From Nocardioides allogilvus (lineage in GTDB: Bacteria; Actinomycetota; Actinomycetes; Propionibacteriales; Nocardioidaceae), in NCBI RefSeq assembly GCF_003047285.1, contig NZ_PZYX01000003.1:291233-355232 (forward strand): a stretch of 64,000 nucleotides of DNA, written 5' to 3'. Under the pieces are notes generated by a model that saw only the letters and a program-made list of their open reading frames with translations, made no database searches and had not been told where the DNA came from. Shown here piece by piece: positions 10,656-19,953 of this stretch (its first letter is position 1; each line of letters starts with the position of its first letter). The translations under genes were made by a program, and so were the position numbers.

Positions 10656-10662
10656 TTCGGCC

Positions 10663-12576
10663 ATGACTGCCGCCGCTTACGTCCGCGCCCTCCTGGAGCA
10701 GGTCCAGGGGCAGGAGGCGTGGGCGGTGATCCGGCGCAAGGCCGCACCCACGGCCGGCATCATCGGCGGCACGCGCAGCGAGGTCGACTCGATCCTCGAC
10801 ATCCCGCTCGAGGAGGGTGTCCCCGAGCCGGGCCGCAGCGCCGACCGCCTCGTCGCCGTCCCCTTCCGCCAGATCGCCGAGCGCGGCTTCGACGTGATCG
10901 ACGACGGCACCCCGCTCGTGGTCGTCGACATCACCGAGGAGCACGAGGTCGGTGTCGACGACCTGATCGACGCGCTCCCCGACGTACCCGTCGAGTTCTC
11001 CGACCGCGGCGGCTTCGGCGTGGACGACGACGACTACGCCACCATCGTCGAGCGGATCATCCTTGACGAGATCGGCCAGGGCGAGGGCGCCAACCTCGTC
11101 ATCGGCCGGCACTACCGCGCCGTCGTCGCCGACTGGGACGTCGAGCGCGCGCTCACCGTCTTCCGGCGGCTGCTCGTGCGTGAGCGCGGGGCATACTGGA
11201 CCTTCATCTTCTTCACCGGCGACCGGTTCCTGATCGGGGCGAGCCCGGAGCGGCACGTGTCGGTGATGGGCGGCGACGTGCGGATGAACCCGATCTCGGG
11301 GACGTTCCGCGTCGGCCAGAGCAGTGGTCCCGACGAGCTGAAGAGCCGGCTGCTCGACTTCCTCGGCGACGAGAAGGAGATCTACGAGCTCTTCATGGTC
11401 GTCGACGAAGAGCTCAAGATGATGTGCGACATCTGCCACGAGGGCGGCCAGGTGCTCGGCCCGTTCCTGAAGCCGATGACCCACCTCGTGCACTCCGAGT
11501 ACCTCCTCGCCGGGCGCAGCGAGCGCGACCCCCGCGAGATCCTGCGCGACACGATGTTCGCCGCCACGGTCACCGGCGCCCCGGTCGAGAACGCCTGCCG
11601 GCTGATCAGCCGCTACGAGACCGAGGGCCGCGGCTACTACGGCTCGGCGCTGGCGCTCTTCGGCCGTGACCGGCAGGGCAACCCGACGATGGACAGCCCG
11701 ATCCTGATCCGCACCGCCGACGTCTCGCCCGACGGGCACCTGAAGGTGACAGCCGGGGCCACCCTGGTGCGCGACAGCGATGCGGCCTACGAGGTGGCCG
11801 AGACGCACGCGAAGGCGGGCGGCATCCTCAGCGCCTTCGGCCTGGTGCCGGTCGCGACCGTCGACAGCGACGCGATCGCGGCGCTGGCCCGCGACGAGGA
11901 CGTCCTGCTCGCGCTCGGGACGCGCAACCAGCGGCTGAGCCGCTTCTGGCTGACCGACCAGGAGGGCGCGCCGCCGGACCCGACGCTGAAGGGCAAGAGC
12001 GCCGTCATCCTGCACGGCGAGGACGACTTCGTGAACATGCTGCGCCACGTGCTCGGCGTCTTCGGCATGTCCTCGACCGTGGTGCGGCACGAGGACTACG
12101 CGACGGGTGCCTTCGACGGCGCCGACCTGGTGATCGTCGGCCCCGGTCCGGGCGACCCGCGCGACGGCACGCACCCCAAGATCGCGGCGTTCCGCGGCGC
12201 CGTGGACGACCTGCTCGCGAGCGGACAGCCGTTCCTCGCGGTGTGCCTCGGCCACCAGACGCTGTGCGAGCGCCTCGGCATCCCGCTCGCGTTCAAGGAC
12301 ATCGTCTTCCAGGGCACCCAGTCGCCGATCCCCTACCGCGGTCGCACCGAGCGGGTCGGCTTCTACAACACCTTCGTCGGCCGGGTGACGGACCCGAGCG
12401 CGCTGCCCGACGGCGTCACCGTCGAGCGCGACGAGGAGTCCGGCGACGTCCACCTCGTGGCCGGACCGCACTACCGCGGCATCCAGTTCCACGCGGAGTC
12501 GATCCTCACCGAGCACGGCTACGACCTGCTGCACGACCTCGTGCAGGCCCTCGTCGGGGATTCTGCACTGAACTAG
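10663..12576 (+). CDS. PhzE-like fused anthranilate/ADIC synthase (chorismate-binding plus glutamine amidotransferase)
   Basis: 637-residue fusion that converts chorismate and glutamine to an aminated product (anthranilate or 2-amino-2-deoxyisochorismate). The chorismate-binding domain covers residues about 100-420, with ASPERHVSVMGGDVRMNPIS and GTFR; the MNPISGT form matches PhzE better than TrpE (PIAGT) or PabB (PIKGT). The class I glutaminase domain covers about residues 445-635 with the nucleophile in AVCLGHQTLCERLG and the His/Glu pair in QFHAESI. It stands alone: no other phenazine or tryptophan gene is nearby. pabA-pabB, separated from it only by a sulfatase gene, use the same substrate. 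The product is therefore unassigned; a secondary-metabolite or signalling role is possible. Confidence 0.85.
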   Translation: MTAAAYVRALLEQVQGQEAWAVIRRKAAPTAGIIGGTRSEVDSILDIPLEEGVPEPGRSADRLVAVPFRQIAERGFDVIDDGTPLVVVDITEEHEVGVDDLIDALPDVPVEFSDRGGFGVDDDDYATIVERIILDEIGQGEGANLVIGRHYRAVVADWDVERALTVFRRLLVRERGAYWTFIFFTGDRFLIGASPERHVSVMGGDVRMNPISGTFRVGQSSGPDELKSRLLDFLGDEKEIYELFMVVDEELKMMCDICHEGGQVLGPFLKPMTHLVHSEYLLAGRSERDPREILRDTMFAATVTGAPVENACRLISRYETEGRGYYGSALALFGRDRQGNPTMDSPILIRTADVSPDGHLKVTAGATLVRDSDAAYEVAETHAKAGGILSAFGLVPVATVDSDAIAALARDEDVLLALGTRNQRLSRFWLTDQEGAPPDPTLKGKSAVILHGEDDFVNMLRHVLGVFGMSSTVVRHEDYATGAFDGADLVIVGPGPGDPRDGTHPKIAAFRGAVDDLLASGQPFLAVCLGHQTLCERLGIPLAFKDIVFQGTQSPIPYRGRTERVGFYNTFVGRVTDPSALPDGVTVERDEESGDVHLVAGPHYRGIQFHAESILTEHGYDLLHDLVQALVGDSALN

Positions 12577-12665
12577 TAGCCTTATCGGATTCGTGCGTCG
12601 AGCAACGAATTCCCGGCCCCATGCGTCACCATGGGTGGGCACATCATCACTGGACGGGGGAGTCC

Positions 12666-14402
12666 TTGCAGTTCGTACGACGATCGGTTGCTGCCGCCTG
12701 TCTGCTCGCGGTCAGCGCCTGCGGCGGGGTCGCCAGCGGGACCACGGAGACCACCGACACGCTCACCGGCCCCAGCGCCGACGCCACGGCCGTCCAGGTC
12801 GAGGCGGTCGTCGCCGAGCCGCAGACGGTCGACAAGGCCGGACGGAGGTCGAAGCGGCCCAACATCGTGCTCGTCCTGATGGACGACTTCTCGATGGACC
12901 TCGTCCAGACGATGCGGTCCGTGCGCGACATGCGCCGCCGCGGTGCGGACTACTCCCACGCCTTCGTCGTCGACTCGCTGTGCTGCGTGTCGCGCTCCAG
13001 CCTGTTCACCGGGCAGTACCCCCACCAGACCGGGGTCCGCACCAACACCTCCGGCACAGCCAGCGGAATGCCGCTCGGCGGCTGGCCCGCCTTCGAGGGC
13101 AACGGCAACCCCGCTCGCTCGTTCAACGTCGCGCTGCAGCAGGCCGGCTACACCACCGGCTTCGTCGGCAAGTACCTCAACGAGTACGAGTGGGCGCCCG
13201 GCCGCGCGGTGCCGCCGGCGCCCCCCGGCTGGTCGGAGCTCAACGTCGTCTTCGGCTCCGCCTACGACGGCTGGGGCTTCGCCTCCACCACGCTGAACGA
13301 CGGCCGCCTCCAGATCCGCCAGCACGACGCGCCGCCGCTGTCCGCGCCGATGGCCGTGCGAGACCGCGCCTATGCGGGCAGCGTGATCGAGCGCTACGCG
13401 CTGGGCTTCATCAAGCGCCACCAGGCCGGCGCAGCGCCGTACTTCCTCAAGGTGGCGCCGTACGCGCCGCACAACCGCACGAACCCCGAACCGCACTACC
13501 CCGGCGACCCGGTCTTCCCGCCGATGTTCCGCGACCGTCCCCACGACGGCAAGCCGGGCAACTGCGGCCGCGTGGCCTGCGCCGAGCTGACGACGCGCGA
13601 CCTGCCCGGCTTCGGTGACAGTCGCAAGGACAACCACCCGCTGACCGCCAAGGGCAAGCGCACCAAGCAGTGGAACACCCGGCCCAACCCGTTCCGCGCG
13701 GCCGTCAGCGTCAACGACCTGCGCAACCGCGCGATGATGGCGCAGTCGGTCGACCGCACGGTCCGCAAGATCCTGCGCACGGTCGACGACAACACCTATG
13801 TCGTGTTCACCTCCGACAACGGCTTCCACCTCGGCCAGAACGGCCTGGGCCGCGGCAAGGGCACCGCCTACGACACCGACGTGCACGTGCCGCTCCTGGT
13901 CGTGGGCCCCGGCGTCGTGAAGGGCCGTCGCGCCGAGCTCACCTCGAACATCGACCTCGCGCCGACCTTCGAGGAGCTCGCGGGCCTCGCGCCCCAGCCC
14001 TACCGCTTCGGCGCCTCGCTGGTCCCGACGTTCGCCGACCCCGCTGTGGTGCGCCGCAACCACGTCTTTTTCGAGCACACCGCGCAGGCGCTGACGAAGA
14101 AGGACCCCGACTCCGCGCTCACCGGTGACGAGCTCGACCGGATCCCGTCCTACGTCGCCGTACGAAGCCGCACGGGTTTGCTGATCCGCTACGACTTCGA
14201 CAACGCGCCCGACCGGACCGACCACGGCTACGAGTTCTATCCCTACAAGAACCGGGTCTGGGAGAAGACGAACTCCTTCGCCAAGCCGCGCTACGCCGCC
14301 GAGGTCAAGTCGCTGCGCCAGAAGCTGAAGGACTTCGACCTCTGCGCCGCCCAGGTCGGCAACGAGGCCGTCGCCGCCACCTGCCGCGGCATCACGTCGT
14401 AG
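12666..14402 (+). CDS. Secreted sulfatase lipoprotein
   Basis: Type I sulfatase of 578 residues that would hydrolyse sulfate esters outside the cell. The signal peptide ends in LLAVSACGG with a lipobox Cys. The metal-binding start of the domain is PNIVLVLMDDFSMD, and the catalytic segment is DSLCCVSRSSLFTGQYPHQTG. The first Cys of CCVSR is in the place normally converted to formylglycine; the family usually has Pro where Val stands. A later metal site is YVVFTSDNGFHLG. The start is taken as the TTG at 12666 with GGGGGAG just upstream; an ATG 45 bases earlier is in frame but would spoil the signal peptide. Confidence 0.82.
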   Translation: MQFVRRSVAAACLLAVSACGGVASGTTETTDTLTGPSADATAVQVEAVVAEPQTVDKAGRRSKRPNIVLVLMDDFSMDLVQTMRSVRDMRRRGADYSHAFVVDSLCCVSRSSLFTGQYPHQTGVRTNTSGTASGMPLGGWPAFEGNGNPARSFNVALQQAGYTTGFVGKYLNEYEWAPGRAVPPAPPGWSELNVVFGSAYDGWGFASTTLNDGRLQIRQHDAPPLSAPMAVRDRAYAGSVIERYALGFIKRHQAGAAPYFLKVAPYAPHNRTNPEPHYPGDPVFPPMFRDRPHDGKPGNCGRVACAELTTRDLPGFGDSRKDNHPLTAKGKRTKQWNTRPNPFRAAVSVNDLRNRAMMAQSVDRTVRKILRTVDDNTYVVFTSDNGFHLGQNGLGRGKGTAYDTDVHVPLLVVGPGVVKGRRAELTSNIDLAPTFEELAGLAPQPYRFGASLVPTFADPAVVRRNHVFFEHTAQALTKKDPDSALTGDELDRIPSYVAVRSRTGLLIRYDFDNAPDRTDHGYEFYPYKNRVWEKTNSFAKPRYAAEVKSLRQKLKDFDLCAAQVGNEAVAATCRGITS

Positions 14403-14412
14403 CCCGACCCAC

Positions 14413-14418
14413 TAGCGT
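14413..14418 (+). promoter_or_regulatory. -10 element of leaderless pabA
   Basis: TAGCGT, then seven bases, then the GTG at 14426. No ribosome-binding site is visible, so a leaderless pabA-pabB transcript is likely. Confidence 0.5.
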
Positions 14419-14425
14419 TCGGCCT

Positions 14426-14986
14426 GTGCCGCCGGACGTGATCGTGGTCGACCACCACGACTCCTACACCTGGAACCTCGTGCACCTCGTCGCAGGTGTC
14501 ACGGGTTCCGTGCCGCGGGTCGTGCAGCACGACGCGGTCAGCGCGGGCGACGTGCTGTCCCACTCCCACGTGATCCTCTCGCCCGGGCCCGGCCACCCGG
14601 CGAACCCCGCCGACTTCGCGGTCGGGCGCGAGGTGCTGCTCGCCGGCACGGTCCCGGTGCTGGGCGTGTGCCTCGGCCTGCAGGGCCTGGTGACGGCGTA
14701 CGGCGGTGTCGTCTCGCGCGTCGAACCGGCGCACGGCGACGTGGCGGTCGTCCGGCACGACGGAGCAGGTGTCTTCGCCGGCCTGCCGCCGACGTTCGAG
14801 GCAGTGCGCTACCACTCCCTGGCGGCGACGACCCTGCCGTCGTCCCTGGTCGCGACGGCGTGGTCGGCCGACGGCGTGGTGATGGGCGTGCGCCACCGCT
14901 CGCTGCCGCTCGAGGGCGTGCAGTTCCATCCCGAGTCGATCCTGTCCTCCTGCGGCGCCGAGCTGATCGCGAACTTCCTCGCATGA
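14426..14986 (+). CDS. pabA: Aminodeoxychorismate synthase glutaminase subunit
   Basis: Class I glutamine amidotransferase of 186 residues supplying ammonia to PabB for p-aminobenzoate and folate synthesis. The catalytic Cys is in VLGVCLGLQGLV (about residue 79) and the His/Glu pair in GVQFHPESIL near the C-terminus. The oxyanion segment is ILSPGPGHP. It starts at the GTG at 14426 and ends in an ATGA overlap with pabB, a classic two-subunit arrangement. It could also serve anthranilate synthase, as PabA-type subunits sometimes do. Confidence 0.9.
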   Translation: MPPDVIVVDHHDSYTWNLVHLVAGVTGSVPRVVQHDAVSAGDVLSHSHVILSPGPGHPANPADFAVGREVLLAGTVPVLGVCLGLQGLVTAYGGVVSRVEPAHGDVAVVRHDGAGVFAGLPPTFEAVRYHSLAATTLPSSLVATAWSADGVVMGVRHRSLPLEGVQFHPESILSSCGAELIANFLA

Positions 14987-16263
14987 GTGACCCGATCGAC
15001 TTCTTCGCGCAGGTCGCCGCCGAGCACCCGCGCTGCTTCTGGCTCGACGGCGGCGGCGCGCGCGAGTGGTCGGGGCAGCGCTCGCTGATCGGTTGGCTCG
15101 ACGAGGACGACGTGTCCCTGACCTACGCCGCCTCCTCCGGGCTGGTCACCCGGCACGCCGGCGCTCGCTCCGAGGTCGTGGGCGACGACGTGTTCGCCGT
15201 ACTCGAAGAGACGATGGCTCCGGGCGAGCAGTGGTTCGGCTACTTCGGCTATGCCTGCCGCCCCGACCTCCCCGCCCGCCCCGACCCCGCCCTGCCCGAC
15301 GCCGTGTGGATGCGGGCGCGGCATGTGCGGATCTTCGAGCACGGGCCCCTGCAGGAGTCCCCGCCTAAGCGGGGACTCCTGCACGGGTTGGCCGTTGCAA
15401 CACCCAAGAAGCGCGAAACTTCCCCCACCAGTCCGCCGCGTTCGTACGCCGCTGGGTTCGTCGACGTCCAGGAGCAGCTGCGCGCCGGCAACTCCTACGA
15501 GGTCAATCTGACCTACCGGCTGGCCCGGCGAGACTCCGTCACCCCGGCGGAGGCCTACCTCCGGCTGCGCGAGGTCAACCCAGCGCCGTACGCCGGGTTC
15601 CTGCAGCACGACGTCGAGGGCCACCGCGCCTGGCTGCTGTCCTCCAGCCCCGAGCGCTATGCGCTGATCACCCCCGACCGGACGCTGCAGACGAAGCCGA
15701 TCAAGGGCACCACGCCCCGCGGCTCGACGGCCGCCGAGGACGACGCGCTGCGGACCAGCCTGGCCACCGACCCCAAGACCCGCGCCGAGAACCTGATGAT
15801 CGTCGACCTTCTCCGCAACGACCTGGCGACGGTGTGCGAGGTCGGGTCGGTCGAGGTGCCGGCGCTGATGCAGGTCGAGAGCTACGAGTCGGTGCACCAG
15901 CTCGTCTCGACGGTCAGCGGCCGGTTGCGCGACGACGTGTCGACGGTGGGGGCGCTGCGGGCGCTCTTCCCCGCGGGCTCGATGACGGGCGCGCCCAAGC
16001 TGCGGACGATGGAGATCATCGACGAGGTCGAGGAGACGGCGCGCGGGGTCTATGCCGGTGCCTTCGGCTGGATCAGCGGCGACGGGCCGGCCGACCTCGG
16101 GGTGGTGATCCGCTCGCTGACGACCGCGGGTGACGGGAGCTGGACCCTCGGCACGGGTGGCGGGATCACCGTCCGGTCCGACCTCGAGGACGAGTGGGCC
16201 GAGTCGCGCTGGAAGGCGGAGCGGTTGCTGTCGGTTTTCGACCAGGATGCGGCGGTCGAGTAG
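14983..16263 (+). CDS. pabB: Aminodeoxychorismate synthase component I
   Basis: Chorismate-binding enzyme of 426 residues, partner of the preceding glutaminase; it makes 4-amino-4-deoxychorismate on the way to folate. The core motifs are GNSYEVNLTYRLAR, SSSPERYALI, the PabB-type PIKGTTPRG, AENLMIVDLLRNDL and FPAGSMTGAPK. The linker at about residues 120-145 is unusual: it is encoded by a strong 15-bp hairpin (15350-15383) plus flanking sequence, and reads as an in-frame insertion (PLQESPPKRGLLHG) between the N-terminal domain and the catalytic core. The ATG at 14983 overlaps the pabA stop. Confidence 0.9.
   Translation: MSDPIDFFAQVAAEHPRCFWLDGGGAREWSGQRSLIGWLDEDDVSLTYAASSGLVTRHAGARSEVVGDDVFAVLEETMAPGEQWFGYFGYACRPDLPARPDPALPDAVWMRARHVRIFEHGPLQESPPKRGLLHGLAVATPKKRETSPTSPPRSYAAGFVDVQEQLRAGNSYEVNLTYRLARRDSVTPAEAYLRLREVNPAPYAGFLQHDVEGHRAWLLSSSPERYALITPDRTLQTKPIKGTTPRGSTAAEDDALRTSLATDPKTRAENLMIVDLLRNDLATVCEVGSVEVPALMQVESYESVHQLVSTVSGRLRDDVSTVGALRALFPAGSMTGAPKLRTMEIIDEVEETARGVYAGAFGWISGDGPADLGVVIRSLTTAGDGSWTLGTGGGITVRSDLEDEWAESRWKAERLLSVFDQDAAVE
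15350..15383. repeat. Strong palindrome inside pabB
   Basis: Perfect 15-bp inverted repeat with a 4-base loop (CTAA); the left arm is TGCAGGAGTCCCCGC. It lies in the interdomain linker of pabB and keeps the frame open. Such a stem is unusual within a gene and suggests an inserted repeat element tolerated in a flexible linker. Confidence 0.7.
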
Positions 16264-16290
16264 CCCCGAGTCGGCGTCCCGGCCGTGCTC

Positions 16291-16331
16291 GCGAAACTGT
16301 CCGGACGCTGACGCGCCCGGGTCAGTTTCGC
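16291..16331. terminator. Inverted repeat between convergent pabB and mprB
   Basis: GCGAAACTG (16291-16299) and CAGTTTCGC (16323-16331) form a 9-bp stem, with extra partial pairing inside. It covers the gap between the pabB stop (16263) and the mprB stop (16322), so it may terminate both genes. There is no T-run. Confidence 0.4.
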
Positions 16332-17689
16332 TCGGGAATCGACAGCGAGACGCGGGTGCCGCCGCCGGGCGCTTCGCCGACCACGACGCGACCACCGTGC
16401 TGGTCGACGACCTGGCGCACGATCGCCAGCCCGAGTCCCGAGCCCGGCATCGAGCGCGACTCGTCGGAGCGCCAGAACCGTTCGAAGACGTGCGGAAGGT
16501 CGGCCTCGCTGATCCCCGGTCCCTGGTCGTCCACGGTCAGCACGCCGGAGGCGAGCCGCACGGTGATCGTCCCGCCGGCAGGGCTCCACTTCGCGGCGTT
16601 GTCGAGCACGTTGGTGATCGCGCGCTCGAGACCGGTCGCGTCGCCCTGCGCGGTCCACGGCTCGAGGCGTACGTCGAAGTCGACCCCCGCAGCGCGGCGA
16701 CGCACGCGCGTCACGGCGCGGTCCGCCACCTCGGCCAGGTCGAGGGTGGTGATGGAGGCCTCGGGCTGCTCCTCGCGGGCGAGCATGACGAGGTCGCCGA
16801 CGAGGGTGGTCAGCTCCTCGATCTGGCCGCGGACGTCGTCGAGCAGCTCGCGGCGGGCCTCGACGGGGAAAGCCGTGTGGTTGTCGGCGCCGTCGGCCTG
16901 GGCGAGCAGGTCGAGGTTGGTGCGCAGCGAGGTGAGCGGGGTGCGCAGCTCGTGGCTCGCGTCGGCCACCAGCCGTCGTTGCCGGTCGCGGGACGCGGCG
17001 AGGGCGCCGAGCATCTGGTTGAAGGCGGTGGCGAGCCGGGCGATCTCGTCGTCGCCCTCGACCGGCAGCGGGCGCAGGTCCTCGTGGACGGCGTTCTTCT
17101 CGACGGACTGGGTCAGGCGGCGTACGGGCCGGAGGCCGTTGGTCGCGACCGCCCAGCCGGACAGCGCCGCGGCGAGGATGCCGAGCACGCCCGAGACCAG
17201 CATGACGGTGCCGAGCTTGCGCAGCGTGCGGTCCTGCGACTCCAGCGCCTGCGCGAGCACCAGCGCCTGACCGCTGCCGGCGGGCACGGTGGCGACGCGG
17301 TAGCGCGCGCCGCCGTCGTCGAGCACGGTCCTGATCGAGGACGGCGACTGGCCGGATGCCACCTTCAGCTCGGGCCGGCCGAGCTGGAACGTCGGCAGGT
17401 TGTCGGCCGAGCGCACGCCCCGCTCAGCGGTGATGAAGATGACCCGGACGTCGGCCGCACCCAGCATCCAGGCCGGCACGTCCTGCGCGGTCGCCTGGGA
17501 CAGGGCTGTCGACTCGGCGGCCAGGTGGGCCCGGTTGAGCAGCGACTCGTCGAGGGACGACTGCAGCTGCATCCGCATCACCATGAACGCGCCCAGCGCC
17601 ATCGCCGCGATCGACGCCGCGACGGCCAGCGTGGTCAGCAGCGCCACCCGGGAGGCGAGTGAGCGCCGGTAGTGCCAGCGCTCGCTCAT
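16322..17689 (-). CDS. mprB: MprB-like sensor histidine kinase
   Basis: Membrane sensor kinase of 455 residues. An N-terminal transmembrane helix (about 13-35) and a second one (about 160-182) bracket an extracytoplasmic sensing domain. A HAMP domain ([15 protein letters not shown]) follows. The phospho-acceptor His is in [16 protein letters not shown], and the ATPase domain carries [11 protein letters not shown] (N box), DQGPGIS (G1) and GSGLGLAI (G2). The start ATG at 17689 overlaps the response-regulator stop as ATGA. In M. tuberculosis MprAB senses envelope stress. Homology of both partners supports the name; target genes here are unknown. Confidence 0.88.
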   Translation of the reverse strand: MSERWHYRRSLASRVALLTTLAVAASIAAMALGAFMVMRMQLQSSLDESLLNRAHLAAESTALSQATAQDVPAWMLGAADVRVIFITAERGVRSADNLPTFQLGRPELKVASGQSPSSIRTVLDDGGARYRVATVPAGSGQALVLAQALESQDRTLRKLGTVMLVSGVLGILAAALSGWAVATNGLRPVRRLTQSVEKNAVHEDLRPLPVEGDDEIARLATAFNQMLGALAASRDRQRRLVADASHELRTPLTSLRTNLDLLAQADGADNHTAFPVEARRELLDDVRGQIEELTTLVGDLVMLAREEQPEASITTLDLAEVADRAVTRVRRRAAGVDFDVRLEPWTAQGDATGLERAITNVLDNAAKWSPAGGTITVRLASGVLTVDDQGPGISEADLPHVFERFWRSDESRSMPGSGLGLAIVRQVVDQHGGRVVVGEAPGGGTRVSLSIPERN

Positions 17690-18375
17690 GCTTCCTTCAG
17701 GACGTAACCGACGCCGCGCACGGTGTGGATCAGCCGCGGCTCGCCCTCGGCCTCGGTCTTGCGACGGAGGTAGCCGACGTAGACCTCGAGCGAGTTGGCG
17801 CTGGTCGGGAAGTCGTAGCCCCACACCTCCTCGAGGATGAACGAGCGCTCCAGCACCCGTCGCGGTCGCCGCAGGAACATCTCGAGCAGGGTGAACTCGG
17901 TGCGCGTCAGCTCGATGCTGCGCTGCCCGCGGCGTACGTCGCGCGACCCGATGTCCATCGACAGGTCGGCGAACGCCAGCGTCTCGTCCTCGTCACCGGG
18001 CACGATCCGGCGCAGCAGGGCGCGCAGCCGGGCGAGCAGCTCCTGGAGGGCGAAGGGCTTGGTGAGGTAGTCGTCGGCCCCGGCGTCGAGGCCCTCCACC
18101 CGGTCGCCGACGGCGTCACGGGCGGTGAGGACCAGGACGGGTACGTCGTTGCCGGTCGCTCGCAGCGCCCGGGTCGTCTCGATCCCGTCGAGCCGCGGCA
18201 TCATCACGTCCATCACGACCACGTCGGGGTGGGTGGTGCCCAGGGTGGCCAGTGCCTCCGCACCGTCGGCGGCCAGCGACACGTCATAGCCGTTGAACTC
18301 GAGCGAGCGGCGCAACGATTCGCGCACGGCCTTGTCGTCGTCGACGACGAGCACGCGGGGACGGGACTGGGGCAC
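17686..18375 (-). CDS. mprA: MprA-like OmpR-family response regulator
   Basis: DNA-binding response regulator of 229 residues. The receiver domain begins [20 protein letters not shown], with the phospho-acceptor Asp in [13 protein letters not shown] and Lys in [11 protein letters not shown]. The winged-helix domain ends in [15 protein letters not shown] and [13 protein letters not shown]. The opening sequence is very close to mycobacterial MprA. The start is the GTG at 18375. It is the first gene of the two-gene operon with the sensor kinase. Confidence 0.9.
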   Translation of the reverse strand: MPQSRPRVLVVDDDKAVRESLRRSLEFNGYDVSLAADGAEALATLGTTHPDVVVMDVMMPRLDGIETTRALRATGNDVPVLVLTARDAVGDRVEGLDAGADDYLTKPFALQELLARLRALLRRIVPGDEDETLAFADLSMDIGSRDVRRGQRSIELTRTEFTLLEMFLRRPRRVLERSFILEEVWGYDFPTSANSLEVYVGYLRRKTEAEGEPRLIHTVRGVGYVLKEA

Positions 18376-18420
18376 GCGCCAAGGATGCCAGCAGTGCCTG
18401 AGGGTGGGCTGAGCAAGCGC

Positions 18421-18538
18421 GTTCCCTGTCGCGGGAACCGCGATGGACTTCCACTCGCTCGAGTGAAAGTTCAGGTGGAGCTGACCGTGGCTCCGCGTGA
18501 ACTCTGATGAACTTCCACCTGCTCGAGTGGAACTTCAC
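18421..18538. repeat. Paired hairpin element (TTCCAC type)
   Basis: Contains a small stem GTTCCC...GGGAAC (18421-18438), then two related hairpins. In the first, CACTCG-CT-CGAGTG (18452-18465) is extended to ACTTC...AAGT with one mismatch. In the second, TTCCAC (18513-18518) pairs with GTGGAA (18527-18532). The same TTCCAC/GTGGAA pair recurs at 46.9 kb. It lies between the fructosamine-kinase stop and mprA, so a terminator role is possible. Confidence 0.6.
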
Positions 18539-18589
18539 CCGAGGGCGATCGATCAGGGAAGCGAGCAGGGCTGCGGCCGAGAGAACGAC

Positions 18590-19453
18590 TCAGACGAAGC
18601 GCGCAGCGACGGTGGCCGCGCGGGCGCCGTACCCGCCACCGAACATGCACGCGTGCACCAGCAGCGGGAAGAGCTGGTGGAGCGGGAGCCGGTCCTCCCA
18701 GCCGTCAGCCAGGGGGAATGCCTCGGTGTAGGCCTGCATCACCCGGGGAAGGTGGGGCAGCCCGAAGAGGTGCAGCATCGCGAGGTCGGCCTCGCGGTGG
18801 CCGCCGTGGGCCGCGGGGTCGATCGCGTGGACGACGCCGTCGACGCCCCACAGGCAGTTGCCGTTCCACAGGTCGCCGTGCAGCCGCGCGGGCGCCTCGT
18901 CGGGGATCAGCGAGGACAGCCGGCCGATGACCGACTCGATCGTGGCTGCCTCGCCGTCGGTGACCGCACCGCGGTCGCGAGCGAGCTTGAGGTAGGGCAG
19001 CACGCGGCGTACGGCATAGAACTCGGGCCAGGTCGCGCACGCCTTGTTGGGCATCGGGAGGCGGCCGATGAATCCGTCGCGTGGGGCGCCGTACGCCGAT
19101 GCGCCGGCGCGGTGGGTGGCCGCGAGCGCTGTCCCGAAGCTGATCGCGGCCTCGGGCTGGTGCTTGGGGGTCGGCTCGATCCAGGCGAGGATGACGCAGT
19201 CGCCGTCGGCGGCCAGCACCTCGGGGACGGGCACGCCCCCGGGCGCCGAGGCCAGCCAGCGCAGCCCGGTCGCCTCGGCCTCGAAGAACCCCGCGGGGGC
19301 GTGGGCGAGGGTCTTCATCAGCGCCGTCTGGCCGTTGGAGAGACGCAGCCGGGTGGCGGTGGCGATGTCACCGCCGGCCACCGGGGCGGTCGACACCACG
19401 GACGTGCCGAGGAGCTCCTCGGCACGCTTCGCGACCAGCGGCTGGCGGGTCAT
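18590..19453 (-). CDS. Fructosamine/ribulosamine 3-kinase family protein
   Basis: Ketosamine-3-kinase family enzyme of 287 residues, which phosphorylates sugar adducts on protein lysines so that they fall off (deglycation). The diagnostic catalytic motif is RLHGDLWNGNCLWG (about residue 195), with a metal-binding Asp in HAIDPAAHGGHREADLAML. An N-terminal Lys is in ALMKTLAHAP. The start ATG at 19453 overlaps the phosphatase stop (ATGA). Bacterial members next to a low-molecular-weight phosphatase are known to be ribulosamine/erythrulosamine kinases, so that specificity is more likely than fructosamine. Confidence 0.87.
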   Translation of the reverse strand: MTRQPLVAKRAEELLGTSVVSTAPVAGGDIATATRLRLSNGQTALMKTLAHAPAGFFEAEATGLRWLASAPGGVPVPEVLAADGDCVILAWIEPTPKHQPEAAISFGTALAATHRAGASAYGAPRDGFIGRLPMPNKACATWPEFYAVRRVLPYLKLARDRGAVTDGEAATIESVIGRLSSLIPDEAPARLHGDLWNGNCLWGVDGVVHAIDPAAHGGHREADLAMLHLFGLPHLPRVMQAYTEAFPLADGWEDRLPLHQLFPLLVHACMFGGGYGARAATVAARFV

Positions 19454-19953
19454 GAGGACGAGAGGGCTCGCTCGATGTGGGGGACCAGGGCACGGCACGT
19501 GCGCTCGATCATGTCCAGCACCTCCTCGAAGCCATCCCTGCCACCGTAGTAGGGGTCTGGTACTTCCACACCCGGAGCTTGCGGATCGAAGTCGCCGAAG
19601 AGCCGGACGCGGTCCGCGTCGCCGAGCCGGGCCAGGTCGCTGCGGTGGGTCTCGTCCATGGCGAGCAGCACGTCGTCGCGGCCGAACCAGTGGCCCGCGA
19701 CCTGCTGCGCGCGGTGCAGCGAGGGGTCGTAGCCCCGCGCCGACAGGGCGGACGCGGAGCGCGGGTCCATCGGGTTGCCGACGTGCCAGTCGCCGATGCC
19801 GCCCGACACCACCGTCACCCGGTCGGACAGGCCGGCGTCGGTGAGCAGCGAGGCGAGGACGACGTCGGCGCTCGGGGAGCGGCAGATGTTGCCCGAGCAG
19901 ATGAAGGCGACGCGGTAGCGACCCGGCTCGTGGGGCGCCGGCAGGGAGGTCAC
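19450..19953 (-). CDS. Low-molecular-weight protein-tyrosine-phosphatase family
   Basis: 167-residue LMW-PTP. The P-loop is FICSGNICRSPSA (Cys19, Arg25) and the general-acid Asp lies in VPDPYYGG. The GTG start at 19953 overlaps the holin-like gene stop (GTGA), and its own stop overlaps the kinase ATG. Some LMW-PTP-A enzymes encoded next to ketosamine kinases act on ribulosamine 5-phosphate rather than on phosphotyrosine, and the coupling here fits that role. Tyrosine-phosphatase activity remains the alternative. Confidence 0.88.
   Translation of the reverse strand: MTSLPAPHEPGRYRVAFICSGNICRSPSADVVLASLLTDAGLSDRVTVVSGGIGDWHVGNPMDPRSASALSARGYDPSLHRAQQVAGHWFGRDDVLLAMDETHRSDLARLGDADRVRLFGDFDPQAPGVEVPDPYYGGRDGFEEVLDMIERTCRALVPHIERALSSS

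Noticed and set aside
10609..12642. 677-codon minus-strand frame across the PhzE-like gene
   Set aside because: Antisense shadow; no motif.
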